Source: Xanthobacteraceae bacterium (GTDB taxonomy: Bacteria > Pseudomonadota > Alphaproteobacteria > Rhizobiales > Xanthobacteraceae). From it: DNA of 64,000 nt. Position numbers and translations under genes: made by a program. Positions 26,889-35,348 of this stretch are shown here, piece after piece (position 1 is the stretch's first letter; each line of letters starts with the position of its first letter). The DNA lies in NCBI GenBank assembly GCA_022844205.1, contig JALHMF010000004.1, forward strand, positions 116,979 through 180,978, given 5' to 3'. Under the pieces are notes generated by a model. It did not search any database, was not told where the DNA came from, and saw only the letters and a program-made list of their open reading frames with translations.

Positions 26889-27560
26889 ATGTCCGATATT
26901 ATCCGCGAAGTCGACGAAGAACTTCGCCGCGAACGAATGATGAAGTTGTGGGATCGCTTCGGCGGCTATGCCGTGGCCGTTGCGCTCCTGCTCGTGGCGT
27001 CCGTCGGCGCATGGCGCGGATGGGAATGGTACGAGGCGAAAGGATCCTTGCAGGCGTCGTCCCGGTTCGAGGAAGCGGTCCGCCTGTCGCAGGAAGGCAA
27101 GCGCTTCGACGCCGAAAAGAGTTTCAACGACCTCGCCAGGGACGGCTCCTCCGGGTACCGCATGCTCGCCCGTTTCCGCGCCGCGGCCGAGGCCGGAAAG
27201 TCCGATCGTGCGGGAGGTGCCCGCGCCTATGACGCGCTCGCGGCCGACACTTCGCTCACGCCCCTCTTGCGCGATCTCGCGAAAGTCCATGCCGCGCTCT
27301 TGCTCGTGGATACCGCGCCGGTTTCGGAAATCGCCGCGCGCATGGAGCCGCTGAATACGCCGACCGGCGCTTATCGTCACTCAGCCCGCGAAATCCTCGG
27401 GCTCGCGCATTATCGCGCCGGCGACCATGCCGCCGCCTGGAAATTCTTTACTTTGATCCAGACTGACACCGACACGCCACCCGGCATCCGCGAGCGGGCA
27501 CAGATCATGTCCGCGCTGGCGGGCGGAACGGGTGCGGGTGTCACGCCCGCGACCCAGTGA
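26889..27560 (+). CDS. YfgM-like tetratricopeptide membrane protein
   Basis: 223 residues. A short cytoplasmic amphipathic N-terminus (MSDIIREVDEELRRERMMKLWDRFGGYAVAV) leads into a single membrane helix (ALLLVASVGAWRGWEWY), then a periplasmic TPR-like helical domain (FEEAVRLSQEGKRFDAEKSFNDLARDGSSGYRMLARFRAAAEA; HSAREILGLAHYRAGDHAAAWKFFTLI). This is the YfgM/Tpr_21 architecture, which in E. coli is an ancillary SecYEG-associated periplasmic chaperone. Gene order yfgM-(lipoprotein)-der supports the call. Confidence 0.85.
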   Translation: MSDIIREVDEELRRERMMKLWDRFGGYAVAVALLLVASVGAWRGWEWYEAKGSLQASSRFEEAVRLSQEGKRFDAEKSFNDLARDGSSGYRMLARFRAAAEAGKSDRAGGARAYDALAADTSLTPLLRDLAKVHAALLLVDTAPVSEIAARMEPLNTPTGAYRHSAREILGLAHYRAGDHAAAWKFFTLIQTDTDTPPGIRERAQIMSALAGGTGAGVTPATQ

Positions 27561-27571
27561 AGGAACGTCCG

Positions 27572-28018
27572 ATGGATCGCCGCCGCTGGCCCGTTGCAGC
27601 ACTCACCGCCGCGTTTTTCGCGTGCGCACTGCTGGCCGGCTGTGCCGGGTTCGACGAAATTGGGCAGGAAAAGAAAACGCCGCTCACAGGCGACCGCAAG
27701 GCGCTCTTCCCGCAGGGGATTCCGGGCGTCGAATTCGGCGCGCCGCCGACCCAGCCTTCGAACTCCAACATCGCGATCCAGCCCAATATGGGCAGCGATC
27801 CGGATGCTTCCGCGAAGCAAATGAAGGAAGCCGAGGCGCAGAAGCAGAAAATGAGCCCGCGCGAGGCGCGTGCCATGAAGGCCCAGCAGGAAGCCGAAGC
27901 CCGCGCCCAGCGCGCCGCCGAAGCCCGTGCCGCGAAGGAGCAGCAGGCCGTGTCCCGCACCGCTTCGCGCCCCAAGAAAAATGCCGAGTCCGAAGACCCC
28001 TGGTCCGAGACGCGCTAG
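27572..28018 (+). CDS. Low-complexity lipoprotein between yfgM-like gene and der
   Basis: 148 residues from the ATG at 27572, preceded by AAGGAACGTCCG; the upstream in-frame GTG at 27557 overlaps the yfgM stop. Lipobox ALLAGC at about residues 20-25. A conserved-looking segment TGDRKALFPQGIPGVEFGAPP is followed by a long Ala/Glu/Lys/Gln-rich helix (EAEAQKQKMSPREARAMKAQQEAEARAQRAAEARAAKEQQ), probably coiled-coil. In many proteobacteria the BamB beta-propeller lipoprotein occupies this position. No propeller repeats are present here, so it is either a different envelope protein or a remnant-like stand-in. Function unknown. Confidence 0.72.
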   Translation: MDRRRWPVAALTAAFFACALLAGCAGFDEIGQEKKTPLTGDRKALFPQGIPGVEFGAPPTQPSNSNIAIQPNMGSDPDASAKQMKEAEAQKQKMSPREARAMKAQQEAEARAQRAAEARAAKEQQAVSRTASRPKKNAESEDPWSETR

Positions 28019-28065
28019 CCCGTTCTTCCTGTACTTTTCTGCGATAATCGTTTCATGGTCCTGCG

Positions 28066-29394
28066 ATGCGCACCATCGTCGCCATTGTCGGCCGCCCCAA
28101 TGTGGGCAAGTCCACGCTGTTCAACCGTCTCGTTGGCAAGCGTGTCGCACTGGTCGATGACCGGCCCGGCGTCACGCGCGACCGCCGCATGGGCGATGCT
28201 TCGCTCGGCGATCTGTCGTTCGGCGTGATCGACACCGCGGGTTTCGATGAATCCTCCGACGGCCTGAACGAGCGGATGCAGGCGCAGACCGAAACCGCGC
28301 TGCAGGACGCCGATGTGGTGCTGTTCCTGATGGACGCGCGGGCGGGCATCACGCCGACGGACCGCGCCTTCGCGCAGTTGGTCCGCAAATCCGGGAAGCC
28401 CGTCGTGGTCGTCGCCAACAAATGCGAAGGCAAGTCCGCGAGTGCCTATGAAGGCTACGAGTTGGGCCTTGGCGAGCCGGTCGCCATTTCCGCCGAACAT
28501 GGTGAGGGGCTTGCGGACCTGTTCGCGGCCCTGGCGGCATTGATGCCGGAAGAAAGCGAACTGCCGGAGAAGAAAGAAGACACGATCCGCGTCGCCGTCG
28601 TCGGGCGTCCGAATGCCGGAAAGTCCACGCTCATCAACCGGCTGATCGGCGAAGACCGCCTGCTGACCGGGCCGGAGCCGGGGATCACCCGCGATGCCAT
28701 CGCCGTGCAGTTTACGCGCGGCGCGCAGAAGTTCGAAATTTACGACACCGCCGGCATGCGCCGCCGCTCCAAGATCGATGACAAGATCGAGAAACTTTCG
28801 GTGGCCGACACATTGAACGCGATCAAGTTCGCCGAAGTCGTGATCGTGCTGCTCGACGCGGAGAAGCCGTTCGAGGAGCAGGATCTGCGCATCGCCGATC
28901 TCGTCGTGCGCGAGGGCCGCGCGCTGGTGATCGGCATGAACAAGATCGACCTGGCTGAAGCCAAGGAAGTCACGCCGAAAAAACTGCGCGAGGAAGCCGA
29001 TCACTGGCTGCCGCAGGCGAGGGGCATGCCGATCGTGCCGGTCGCCGGCCTGATCGGCGAAGGCATGGACAAGCTGATCGACGCGGTGGAGAAGGCCTAC
29101 GAAGTGTGGAACCGGCGCGCGTCCACCTCGACGATCAACCGCTTCCTGCAGGCGGCGGTGGAGCAGAACCCGCCCCCCGCGGTTTCCGGCGGCCGCATCA
29201 AACTCCGATACATGACCCAGACCAAGGCGCGTCCGCCGAGTTTCGTGCTGTTCGGCAACCGCACCAGCGCGCTGCCGGAATCCTATGTGCGCTACCTCGT
29301 GAACAGCCTGCGCGAGGCCTTCGATCTGCCGGGCGTGCCAATCCGCCTTGCGTTCCGGGAAAGCGACAATCCGTTTGATAAAGACCGAAGATAA
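28066..29394 (+). CDS. der: Ribosome-biogenesis GTPase Der (EngA)
   Basis: 442 residues with two tandem Era-like G domains. Domain 1 has G1 [20 protein letters not shown]3 DTAGF and G4 NKCE. Domain 2 has G1 [25 protein letters not shown]3 [13 protein letters not shown] and G4 NKIDL. The C-terminal KH-like domain (about 355-442) ends [20 protein letters not shown]...[27 protein letters not shown], the standard Der ending. It acts in 50S subunit assembly. It closes the yfgM-lipoprotein-der run. Confidence 0.97.
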   Translation: MRTIVAIVGRPNVGKSTLFNRLVGKRVALVDDRPGVTRDRRMGDASLGDLSFGVIDTAGFDESSDGLNERMQAQTETALQDADVVLFLMDARAGITPTDRAFAQLVRKSGKPVVVVANKCEGKSASAYEGYELGLGEPVAISAEHGEGLADLFAALAALMPEESELPEKKEDTIRVAVVGRPNAGKSTLINRLIGEDRLLTGPEPGITRDAIAVQFTRGAQKFEIYDTAGMRRRSKIDDKIEKLSVADTLNAIKFAEVVIVLLDAEKPFEEQDLRIADLVVREGRALVIGMNKIDLAEAKEVTPKKLREEADHWLPQARGMPIVPVAGLIGEGMDKLIDAVEKAYEVWNRRASTSTINRFLQAAVEQNPPPAVSGGRIKLRYMTQTKARPPSFVLFGNRTSALPESYVRYLVNSLREAFDLPGVPIRLAFRESDNPFDKDRR

Positions 29395-29396
29395 TC

Positions 29397-29495
29397 GTCA
29401 TCCCGGGCGAGCGTTGCGAAGCAATGCGAGACCCGGGACCGCCATCCGCATGCCGATCACGGTCCCGGCTCTCGCTGCGCTCGGCCGGGACGACG
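29397..29495. repeat. Palindromic intergenic repeat (CCCGGG family)
   Basis: Begins CGTCATCCCGGGCGAGCG, has a small hairpin TTGC-GAA-GCAA, then GACCCGGGACC. After a spacer it is answered by an inverse arm GGTCCCGGCTCTCGCTGCGC ending CCGGGACGACG. It lies between the convergent stops of der and the tctC-like gene. The GAA loop is shared with the other repeat families in the window. Confidence 0.75.
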
Positions 29496-29500
29496 CTCTT

Positions 29501-30478
29501 CTAATCCAGCTTGATCTTCGCCTTCTCGATCACCGGGCCCCACTTCTCGAAGTCGGTCTTGGTGAGTGCGGCGAGATCGGCCGGTCCCTTGGCGAGCATC
29601 TCGATGCCGAGCTGCGCGAAGCGGTCCTTCACCGCGGGAAGCGCCAGCACTTCGAGCACGTCCTTGTTCAGCTTCTCGACCACATCCTTCGGGGCTTTCG
29701 CGGGCGCGTAGATCGCGAACCAGGTCGCGGCCTCGAAGCCCGCGACCCCCGCCTCGATCGCCGTCGGCACATCCGGCAGCACCGGCGAGCGCTTCTGGCC
29801 GGTGGTTGCGAGCGCCCGCACCTTGCCTTCGCGCACATGCGGCGCACCCGTCAGCACGAAGTCGAAGAACACCGGCACACGCCCGCCGATCACGTCCGGC
29901 ATCGCCTGCGGGTTGTTGCGGTAGGGGACGTGTTCGAGATTGATCCCCGTCGTCACCTTGAACAGCTCCGTCGCAAGGTGGTTGGTCGTGCCGTTGCCGG
30001 CGGAGGCATACTGGATCGAGCCCGGCTTGTCCTTCGCCATCTTGATCAGTTCGCCGACCGACTTCGCCGGAAATTCGTTCGACACCACGAGCACCATCGG
30101 CTGGGTCGCGATCAGCGTCACCGGCTGGAAGTCCTTGATCGGGTCGTAGGTGAGCTTGTTGTAGAGATGCGGCACAATCGCGATGGAGCTTGGCGTCATC
30201 AGGAGCGTGTAGCCGTCGGGCGTCGATTTCGCGACGTTGTCGTTGCCGATATTGCCGCCGGCACCGGGCTTGTTTTCAACGACGACCGCCTGCTTCCAGC
30301 GTTCCTGAAGATGCTGTCCGATCACGCGAATGATTGTGTCGGCAGAGCCGCCGGCACCGAACGGCACCACGAACGTCACTTGCCGCGACGGAAATCCTTG
30401 CGCGGACGCGCCCGAGAAGGGAGCGGCGAGGGCGAAGGCGAGCGAAAAGAGAGCCGCGAGACGCAGCAAGACCGGCAT
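29501..30478 (-). CDS. Bug/TctC-family periplasmic substrate-binding protein
   Basis: 325 residues from the ATG at 30476-30478, six bases after GGGAGG; the ATG two codons upstream abuts that site and is less likely. Signal peptide LLRLAALFSLAFALAAPFSGASA-Q. The mature protein shows the Bug motifs VTFVVPFGAGGSADTIIRVIGQHLQ, VVVENKPGAGGNIGNDNVAKSTPDGYTLLM and the C-terminal AKAPKDVVEKLNKDVLEVL. Such proteins bind organic acids for tripartite tricarboxylate transporters. No TctA/TctB membrane genes are adjacent, so it is an orphan binding protein of unknown ligand. Confidence 0.88.
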   Translation of the reverse strand: MPVLLRLAALFSLAFALAAPFSGASAQGFPSRQVTFVVPFGAGGSADTIIRVIGQHLQERWKQAVVVENKPGAGGNIGNDNVAKSTPDGYTLLMTPSSIAIVPHLYNKLTYDPIKDFQPVTLIATQPMVLVVSNEFPAKSVGELIKMAKDKPGSIQYASAGNGTTNHLATELFKVTTGINLEHVPYRNNPQAMPDVIGGRVPVFFDFVLTGAPHVREGKVRALATTGQKRSPVLPDVPTAIEAGVAGFEAATWFAIYAPAKAPKDVVEKLNKDVLEVLALPAVKDRFAQLGIEMLAKGPADLAALTKTDFEKWGPVIEKAKIKLD

Positions 30479-30582
30479 TGGCATCCTCCCGGAAAGTCGT
30501 GATGTTCGTTGTTCTTGTTGGCCTAATTATGGGGCGCAACGCGCACGATAATCAACTCGCGGGAGTGCCGGTTTATTCCCGT

Positions 30583-31332
30583 CTAGGCGGGCAAAAACGC
30601 CTTCGAGCGATAATCGTAGATCCGGCCGTTTTCCTCGCAGGAGGGCAGGCAGAGTTTGACGATGTACTCGGCGGGCTTGCGGGGCGGATCGAGGGTTGCC
30701 GGGTCCTCGCCGGGCATCACGCGGGCGCGCATTTTGGTGCGGATCGGCCCGGGGTTGAACAGGTTCACGCGCACATTGGTCTTCTCGCACTCCGCCGCGT
30801 AGGTCAGCACCAGCGTGTCGAGCGCGGCTTTTGAAACCGCGTATGCCCCCCAGTACGGCGTCGCCTTGCGGGCGGCGCCCGACGTTACAAACACCGCGCG
30901 CCCCGCGTCGCTCGCCTTCAGCAGCGGATCGAGCGAACGGATCAGCCGCCAGTTCGCCGTGAGATTGGTCGCAATGGTCTGGTCCCAGTCTTTTGGCTCG
31001 ACATGACTGAGCGGCGTGAGATTCGCGAGGAAGCCGGCATTGCCGACGAGGATGTCCAGTTTCTTGTAGCGCTCATGCAGCGAAGCGCCCAGACGATCAA
31101 GCGCATCACCATCGCGGATGTCGACAGGCACCAGCGTGGCGCTGCTCCCCATTTTCTGGATTTCGTCGTCGAGTTCTTCCAGCCCGCCGACGGTGCGGGC
31201 GAGCGCCACCACATGCGCGCCCTGCTTCGCCAATTCGAGGGCCACGGCGCAGCCGATCCCGCGCGAGGCGCCGGTGACGAGGGCGATTTTGCCCTTGCAA
31301 ATTGCTGATGTTTTTTTTTCAGAGGTCTGCAT
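30583..31332 (-). CDS. Short-chain dehydrogenase/reductase
   Basis: 249 residues from the ATG at 31330-31332 (an in-frame TTG five codons upstream is possible). Classical SDR: coenzyme motif ALVTGASRGIGCAVALELAKQGAHVVALAR, structural NAG in LVGNAGFLANLTPL, active-site Ser in FVTSGAARKATPYWGAYAVSKAALDTL with Y-x3-K. The cofactor preference and substrate are not determined; the family often sits beside purF in Rhizobiales. Codons 4-7 contain an A9 run, a possible slippage site. The gene is divergent from the small A+T-rich gene, whose predicted -35 box lies at its start codon. Confidence 0.88.
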   Translation of the reverse strand: MQTSEKKTSAICKGKIALVTGASRGIGCAVALELAKQGAHVVALARTVGGLEELDDEIQKMGSSATLVPVDIRDGDALDRLGASLHERYKKLDILVGNAGFLANLTPLSHVEPKDWDQTIATNLTANWRLIRSLDPLLKASDAGRAVFVTSGAARKATPYWGAYAVSKAALDTLVLTYAAECEKTNVRVNLFNPGPIRTKMRARVMPGEDPATLDPPRKPAEYIVKLCLPSCEENGRIYDYRSKAFLPA

Positions 31333-31361
31333 TTGACAATTTTGCAACGCGAGGAAATACT
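31333..31361 (+). promoter_or_regulatory. Predicted sigma-70 promoter of the 82-residue gene
   Basis: A perfect TTGACA at 31333-31338 is followed, after 17 bases, by AATACT at 31356-31361 (4 of 6 matches to TATAAT). The gene starts 28 bases further on. The -35 box begins at the base after the SDR start codon on the opposite strand, so the two genes would compete for this site. Prediction from sequence only. Confidence 0.5.
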
Positions 31362-31389
31362 ACTTTAAATTGCATCGGGGGGAGGGAGA

Positions 31390-31638
31390 ATGTCAAACAC
31401 GTTCGCGGTTTTGGCTACTAAAGATCCTTATTCAATCACTGCATCGGGAGCGGCCTGGAGATTTTTTGTTAGAAATCATGGACCCGGAACAGTGATTGTC
31501 GAACCATATAACTCTCATCCATTAAAAGCAGGAGAAGGCAAGTTTTTTGGGGTCGATGTGGACGCCAAAATCAAAGTTGCCAATGATGGTGAGCCGCCAT
31601 CCACCGTTGAAATAACATATTTGTCGGTTTTGAAATAG
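31390..31638 (+). CDS. Small A+T-rich hypothetical protein
   Basis: 82 residues, with a strong ribosome binding site GGGGGGAGGGAGA directly upstream of the ATG. No signal peptide or membrane helix. Alternating hydrophobic pattern (AAWRFFVRNHGPGTVIVEPYN; FFGVDVDAKIKVAND; STVEITYLSVLK) predicts an all-beta small domain. The family is not recognised. Base use (ATA, TTA, AGA codons) is far richer in A+T than the SDR and purF genes around it, indicating a separate origin. It is convergent with purF (14 bases between stops) and could be a recently acquired cargo gene. Confidence 0.65.
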   Translation: MSNTFAVLATKDPYSITASGAAWRFFVRNHGPGTVIVEPYNSHPLKAGEGKFFGVDVDAKIKVANDGEPPSTVEITYLSVLK

Positions 31639-31652
31639 TTTAGCCGCCGAAC

Positions 31653-33131
31653 TCAACTCGCCTCGGCCAGCAGCGACAGCTGCTTCGGGGCTTTCTCGCC
31701 GTTCTGGTCGGTGAGTGTCGTCGGATACTGGCCGGTGAAGCAGTGGTCGCTGAACTGCGGCCGCTCCGCATCGCGCTTCTCGTAGCCCATCGCGCGGTAA
31801 AGCCCCTCGATGGAAAGAAATTGCAGCGAGTCCGCGCCGATATATTTGCGCATGCCTTCGAGGTCGTGCGTTGCGGCGAGCAGCTTCTCCCGCTCCGGCG
31901 TGTCGATGCCGTAGAAATCCGAATGCGTGATCGGCGGGCTGGAAATGCGCATATGCACTTCCTTGGCGCCGGCCTCGCGCATCATGCGCACGATCTTGAT
32001 CGAGGTGGTGCCGCGCACGAGGCTGTCATCCAGCAGCACGATCCGCTTGCCGTTCACCACCGCCTTGTTGGCGGAATGCTTCAGGCGCACGCCCAGCTCG
32101 CGGATCGGTTGCGCGGGCTCGATGAAGGTGCGGCCGACATAATGGTTGCGCGTGATGCCAAGTTCGTAGGGGATGCCGGATTCCTGGCTGTAGCCGATGG
32201 CGGACGGCACGCCGGAGTCCGGCACCGGCACGACCACATCGGCATCGGCGCGATGTTCGCGCGCGAGCTGCAAGCCGAGGTTCTTGCGAACCTCATAGAC
32301 GCTGCGCCCGCCGACCACCGAGTCCGGCCGGGCGAAGTAGATATATTCGAAGATGCAGGGCCGCGGCGCGATCGCCGGAAACGGCTTGATCGACTGCACG
32401 CCTTCCGGCGTGATGACCACCACCTCGCCGTTCTCGATGTCGCGCACATGCCGCGCGCCGATGATGTCGAGCGCGCAGGTTTCCGAGGTCAGAATATAGG
32501 AGTCGCCAAGCCGGCCGAGCACCAGCGGACGGATGCCCAAGGGATCGCGGGCGCCGATCAGCTTCTTGTTCGTCATCGCGACGAAGGCGTAGGCACCCTC
32601 GATGGAGCGCAGCCCATCAATGAAACGCTCGACGAAGCGCGGCATCCTTGAGCGCGCCACCAGATGCAGCATCACTTCGGTGTCGGAGGTGGACTGCATG
32701 ATGGCGCCATCGCGCACGAGCTGGCGGCGGAGCGAAATGCCGTTGGTCAGATTTCCGTTATGGCCGATGGCGAAGCCGCCGGCATCGAGTTCGGCGAACA
32801 GCGGCTGCACGTTGCGCAGGATCGTGGCGCCGGTCGTGGAATAGCGCACATGGCCCATGGCCATGGTGCCGGGGAGGCCGTCGATCACGCTGCGCTTGGA
32901 GAAGGTATCGCCGACGAGGCCGAGGCGGCGCTCGGAGTGAAACCGCTTGCCGTCGAAACTGACGATGCCCGCCGCTTCCTGCCCGCGATGCTGGAGCGCA
33001 TGCAGGCCGAGTGCGGTGATCGCCGAGGCTTCCGGATGATTGAATATGCCGAATACGCCGCACTCTTCGCGCAGCCGGTCGTCGCCTGGCTCAACCATAG
33101 GAGCGTTCTCGCCGACTTGTTCCAGAGCCAT
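31653..33131 (-). CDS. purF: Amidophosphoribosyltransferase
   Basis: 492 residues. A short propeptide (about 23 residues) precedes the glutaminase nucleophile in REECGVFGIFNHPEASA. The Ntn domain continues LHALQHRGQEAAGIVSFDG and AMGHVRYSTTGATILRNVQPL. The phosphoribosyltransferase domain has KRIVLLDDSLVRGTTSIKIVRMMREAGAKEVHMRISSPP, the PRPP loop. Near the end, HCFTGQYPTTL matches the Bacillus-type PurF C-terminus, although the tandem cysteines that would ligate a 4Fe-4S cluster there are reduced to one. It makes 5-phosphoribosylamine, the first step of purine synthesis. It is 140 bases from cvpA, its usual neighbour. Confidence 0.96.
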   Translation of the reverse strand: MALEQVGENAPMVEPGDDRLREECGVFGIFNHPEASAITALGLHALQHRGQEAAGIVSFDGKRFHSERRLGLVGDTFSKRSVIDGLPGTMAMGHVRYSTTGATILRNVQPLFAELDAGGFAIGHNGNLTNGISLRRQLVRDGAIMQSTSDTEVMLHLVARSRMPRFVERFIDGLRSIEGAYAFVAMTNKKLIGARDPLGIRPLVLGRLGDSYILTSETCALDIIGARHVRDIENGEVVVITPEGVQSIKPFPAIAPRPCIFEYIYFARPDSVVGGRSVYEVRKNLGLQLAREHRADADVVVPVPDSGVPSAIGYSQESGIPYELGITRNHYVGRTFIEPAQPIRELGVRLKHSANKAVVNGKRIVLLDDSLVRGTTSIKIVRMMREAGAKEVHMRISSPPITHSDFYGIDTPEREKLLAATHDLEGMRKYIGADSLQFLSIEGLYRAMGYEKRDAERPQFSDHCFTGQYPTTLTDQNGEKAPKQLSLLAEAS

Positions 33132-33271
33132 CTTGGCCCTCCGGCTCAGCGTTACTGCGACGTTGCGCGGTTACGCTCAAGCAACTGATCGAAGCCCTGC
33201 CGGTGCTGGCGTTTGTAACCGGCTTCTGTTTGCCCTGCATACGCGAGTCGCGCATCAGGAGCGAATGGTTC

Positions 33272-33835
33272 CTAACGCTGTTGCGGGTTGGGCGGCGTAT
33301 CGGCCGGCCCGTCCTCGCCGTCGCGCTTCCTTAGCCTTTTCAAGATGGCGGTTTCAGGGTCATCCGGCAAGATCGACAGCAGCCAGTCTCCGGTCGCCTG
33401 CAGGACCACCCGGGATTTGGCGCCCTTAACCCATTCCGGCTGGCTTTTGACGGGTACCAGCCATGCGAAAAACAGGAAGGCCACGACCATGATGACGAGG
33501 CCGCGGGCGAGGCCAAACAGGAAGCCGAGCGAGCGGTCGAGCGCGCCGACGCGGCTGTCCAGGATGAGATCAGAAATCTTAACCGTGAACAGCGAAATGA
33601 TCAGCAGCGTGAGCAGGAACAGCCCGCCGATGGCGACCGCCTTCGCAACGAGATCGTTCGTCACATATTGCTTTACGAACATTTCCGCGCGGCTGTAGCC
33701 GTAAAGCGTGACAACCGCCGCGATCAGCCAGGAGGCGATCGACAGGATTTCGCGCATGAAGCCCCGCACCATGGCGAGGATTCCCGAAATCAGCATCACA
33801 ACAAGAAGGGCGATGTCGAGCAGTGTCAGCGGCAT
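33272..33835 (-). CDS. cvpA: CvpA-family membrane protein
   Basis: 187 residues from the ATG at 33833-33835. Four hydrophobic segments: LTLLDIALLVVMLISGILAMVRGFMREILSI, ASWLIAAVVTLYGYS, VAIGGLFLLTLLIISLFTVKI and SLGFLFGLARGLVIMVVAFLFFAWLV. The R-G-F-x-R-E loop after helix 1 and DRSLGFLFGLARG are CvpA hallmarks. The C-terminus is a charged, Pro-rich tail. CvpA is needed for colicin V production in E. coli and supports envelope integrity. It lies between radA and purF, the order common in related genomes. Confidence 0.9.
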   Translation of the reverse strand: MPLTLLDIALLVVMLISGILAMVRGFMREILSIASWLIAAVVTLYGYSRAEMFVKQYVTNDLVAKAVAIGGLFLLTLLIISLFTVKISDLILDSRVGALDRSLGFLFGLARGLVIMVVAFLFFAWLVPVKSQPEWVKGAKSRVVLQATGDWLLSILPDDPETAILKRLRKRDGEDGPADTPPNPQQR

Positions 33836-33917
33836 GAAACGGAGCCCGCGCTCAGCGTGAAATTCCCGACTCGGAAAGAACCGGGCAGGAGGCTTATAGC
33901 CCCGCCTACAGGCCTCG

Positions 33918-35330
33918 TCACCCGTCTTCTCCGCGCCCAGCCGCCGCACGCAGTCCCTTCGGCGAGCGGGCGGCAATATCCGCCACCAGACGGTCGAGGG
34001 CGGCGACGGTCGTCATGGAAATTCCCTCGACACGCTCCGCCTTGCCGGACTCAGGCACCACCGCGCGCGAAAAGCCGAGCTTGAGTGCTTCCTTCAGCCG
34101 GGCCGCACCCTGTGGTACCGCGCGAACCGCACCCGTCAGGCTGACCTCGCCGAAATAAACCGCATCCTGCGGCAGCGACGAGCCGGAGAGCGACGAAACG
34201 AGTGCCGCTGCGATGGCGAGATCGGCGGCGGGTTCCGCGATGCGCAACCCGCCTGCGACATTCAGGTAAACATCATGCCCCGACAGTCGCACGCCGCAAC
34301 GCGCTTCCAGTACCGCGAGAATCATCGAGAGGCGGCTGCCGTCGGCGCCGACGACGGCACGGCGCGGCGTTCCCAATGCTGTCGGCGCCACGAGCGCCTG
34401 GATTTCCACGAGTAAAGGTCTTGTGCCTTCGATGCCGGCGAACACCGCCGTGCCGGGACTGCCGAGATCGCGGTCGGATAAAAACAGCGCCGACGGGTTC
34501 TCGACTTCGGACAGGCCGCGCCCTGTCATCTCAAACACGCCGATCTCGTCGGTGGGGCCAAAGCGGTTTTTCAGCGCGCGCAGTATTCTGAACTGCTGGC
34601 TGCCTTCGCCTTCGAAGGACAGCACCGCGTCCACCATATGCTCGACCACGCGCGGACCGGCGATCTGTCCGTCCTTGGTGACGTGGCCGACCAATACGAT
34701 GGTGGCGCCGGTTTTTTTGGCGAAGCGGAGCAACGCCTGCGCCGAGCCCCTGACCTGAGTAACCGTGCCCGGCGCGGAGTCGACCGTCTCCGTCCACATG
34801 GTCTGGATGGAATCGATCACTACCAGCGAAGGGGCTGGGCCTTCGCCGAGCGTCGCGATGATGTCCTCGACATTGGTTTCGGCGGCAAGCTCCACCGGCG
34901 CTTTCGAGAGCGCCAGCCGTTCGGCGCGCATCCGCACCTGCGCGACCGCTTCTTCGCCGGAGACATAGACGACGCGCTTGCCCTGCTGGGCGAGCTTCGC
35001 CGCCACTTCGATCAGCAGCGTCGATTTGCCGATACCGGGATCGCCGCCGAGCAGCAAAACCGAGCCGCGCACGAAACCGCCGCCGGTGACGCGGTCGAAT
35101 TCCGCGATGCCCGCCGGCGTGCGCGGGGCTTCCTCGCCCTTGCCGGCGAGCGATTCCAGCAGAATGGAGCGGCCCTTGCGCGAGGAGCGCTGCGCAACGG
35201 GCACGGCGGCCGCCGCGGCTGTTTCCTCGATGATCGTATTCCATGCGCCGCAGGACTCGCACTTGCCCTGCCAGCGCGGAGCGACCGCGCCACAGGCCTG
35301 GCAGATGTAGGAATTGCGGGCTTTGGCCAT
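33918..35330 (-). CDS. radA: DNA repair protein RadA (Sms)
   Basis: 470 residues. The N-terminal zinc finger is YICQACGAVAPRWQGKCESCGAWN (four Cys). The RecA-like core has Walker A LLGGDPGIGKSTLLIEVAAKLA, Walker B PSLVVIDSIQTMW, and the RadA-specific ALKNRFGPTDEIGVFEM (KNRFG). The Lon-like C-terminal domain follows (GHDVYLNVAGGLRIAEPAADLAIAAALVSSLSG; FGEVSLTGAVRAVPQGAARLKEALKLGFSRAVVP). It promotes branch migration in recombination. The next gene toward dnaB in the usual Rhizobiales order would be alr, but here a 12-kb block intervenes. Confidence 0.97.
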   Translation of the reverse strand: MAKARNSYICQACGAVAPRWQGKCESCGAWNTIIEETAAAAAVPVAQRSSRKGRSILLESLAGKGEEAPRTPAGIAEFDRVTGGGFVRGSVLLLGGDPGIGKSTLLIEVAAKLAQQGKRVVYVSGEEAVAQVRMRAERLALSKAPVELAAETNVEDIIATLGEGPAPSLVVIDSIQTMWTETVDSAPGTVTQVRGSAQALLRFAKKTGATIVLVGHVTKDGQIAGPRVVEHMVDAVLSFEGEGSQQFRILRALKNRFGPTDEIGVFEMTGRGLSEVENPSALFLSDRDLGSPGTAVFAGIEGTRPLLVEIQALVAPTALGTPRRAVVGADGSRLSMILAVLEARCGVRLSGHDVYLNVAGGLRIAEPAADLAIAAALVSSLSGSSLPQDAVYFGEVSLTGAVRAVPQGAARLKEALKLGFSRAVVPESGKAERVEGISMTTVAALDRLVADIAARSPKGLRAAAGRGEDG

Positions 35331-35348
35331 TAATCTTTCCGCGAGTCG

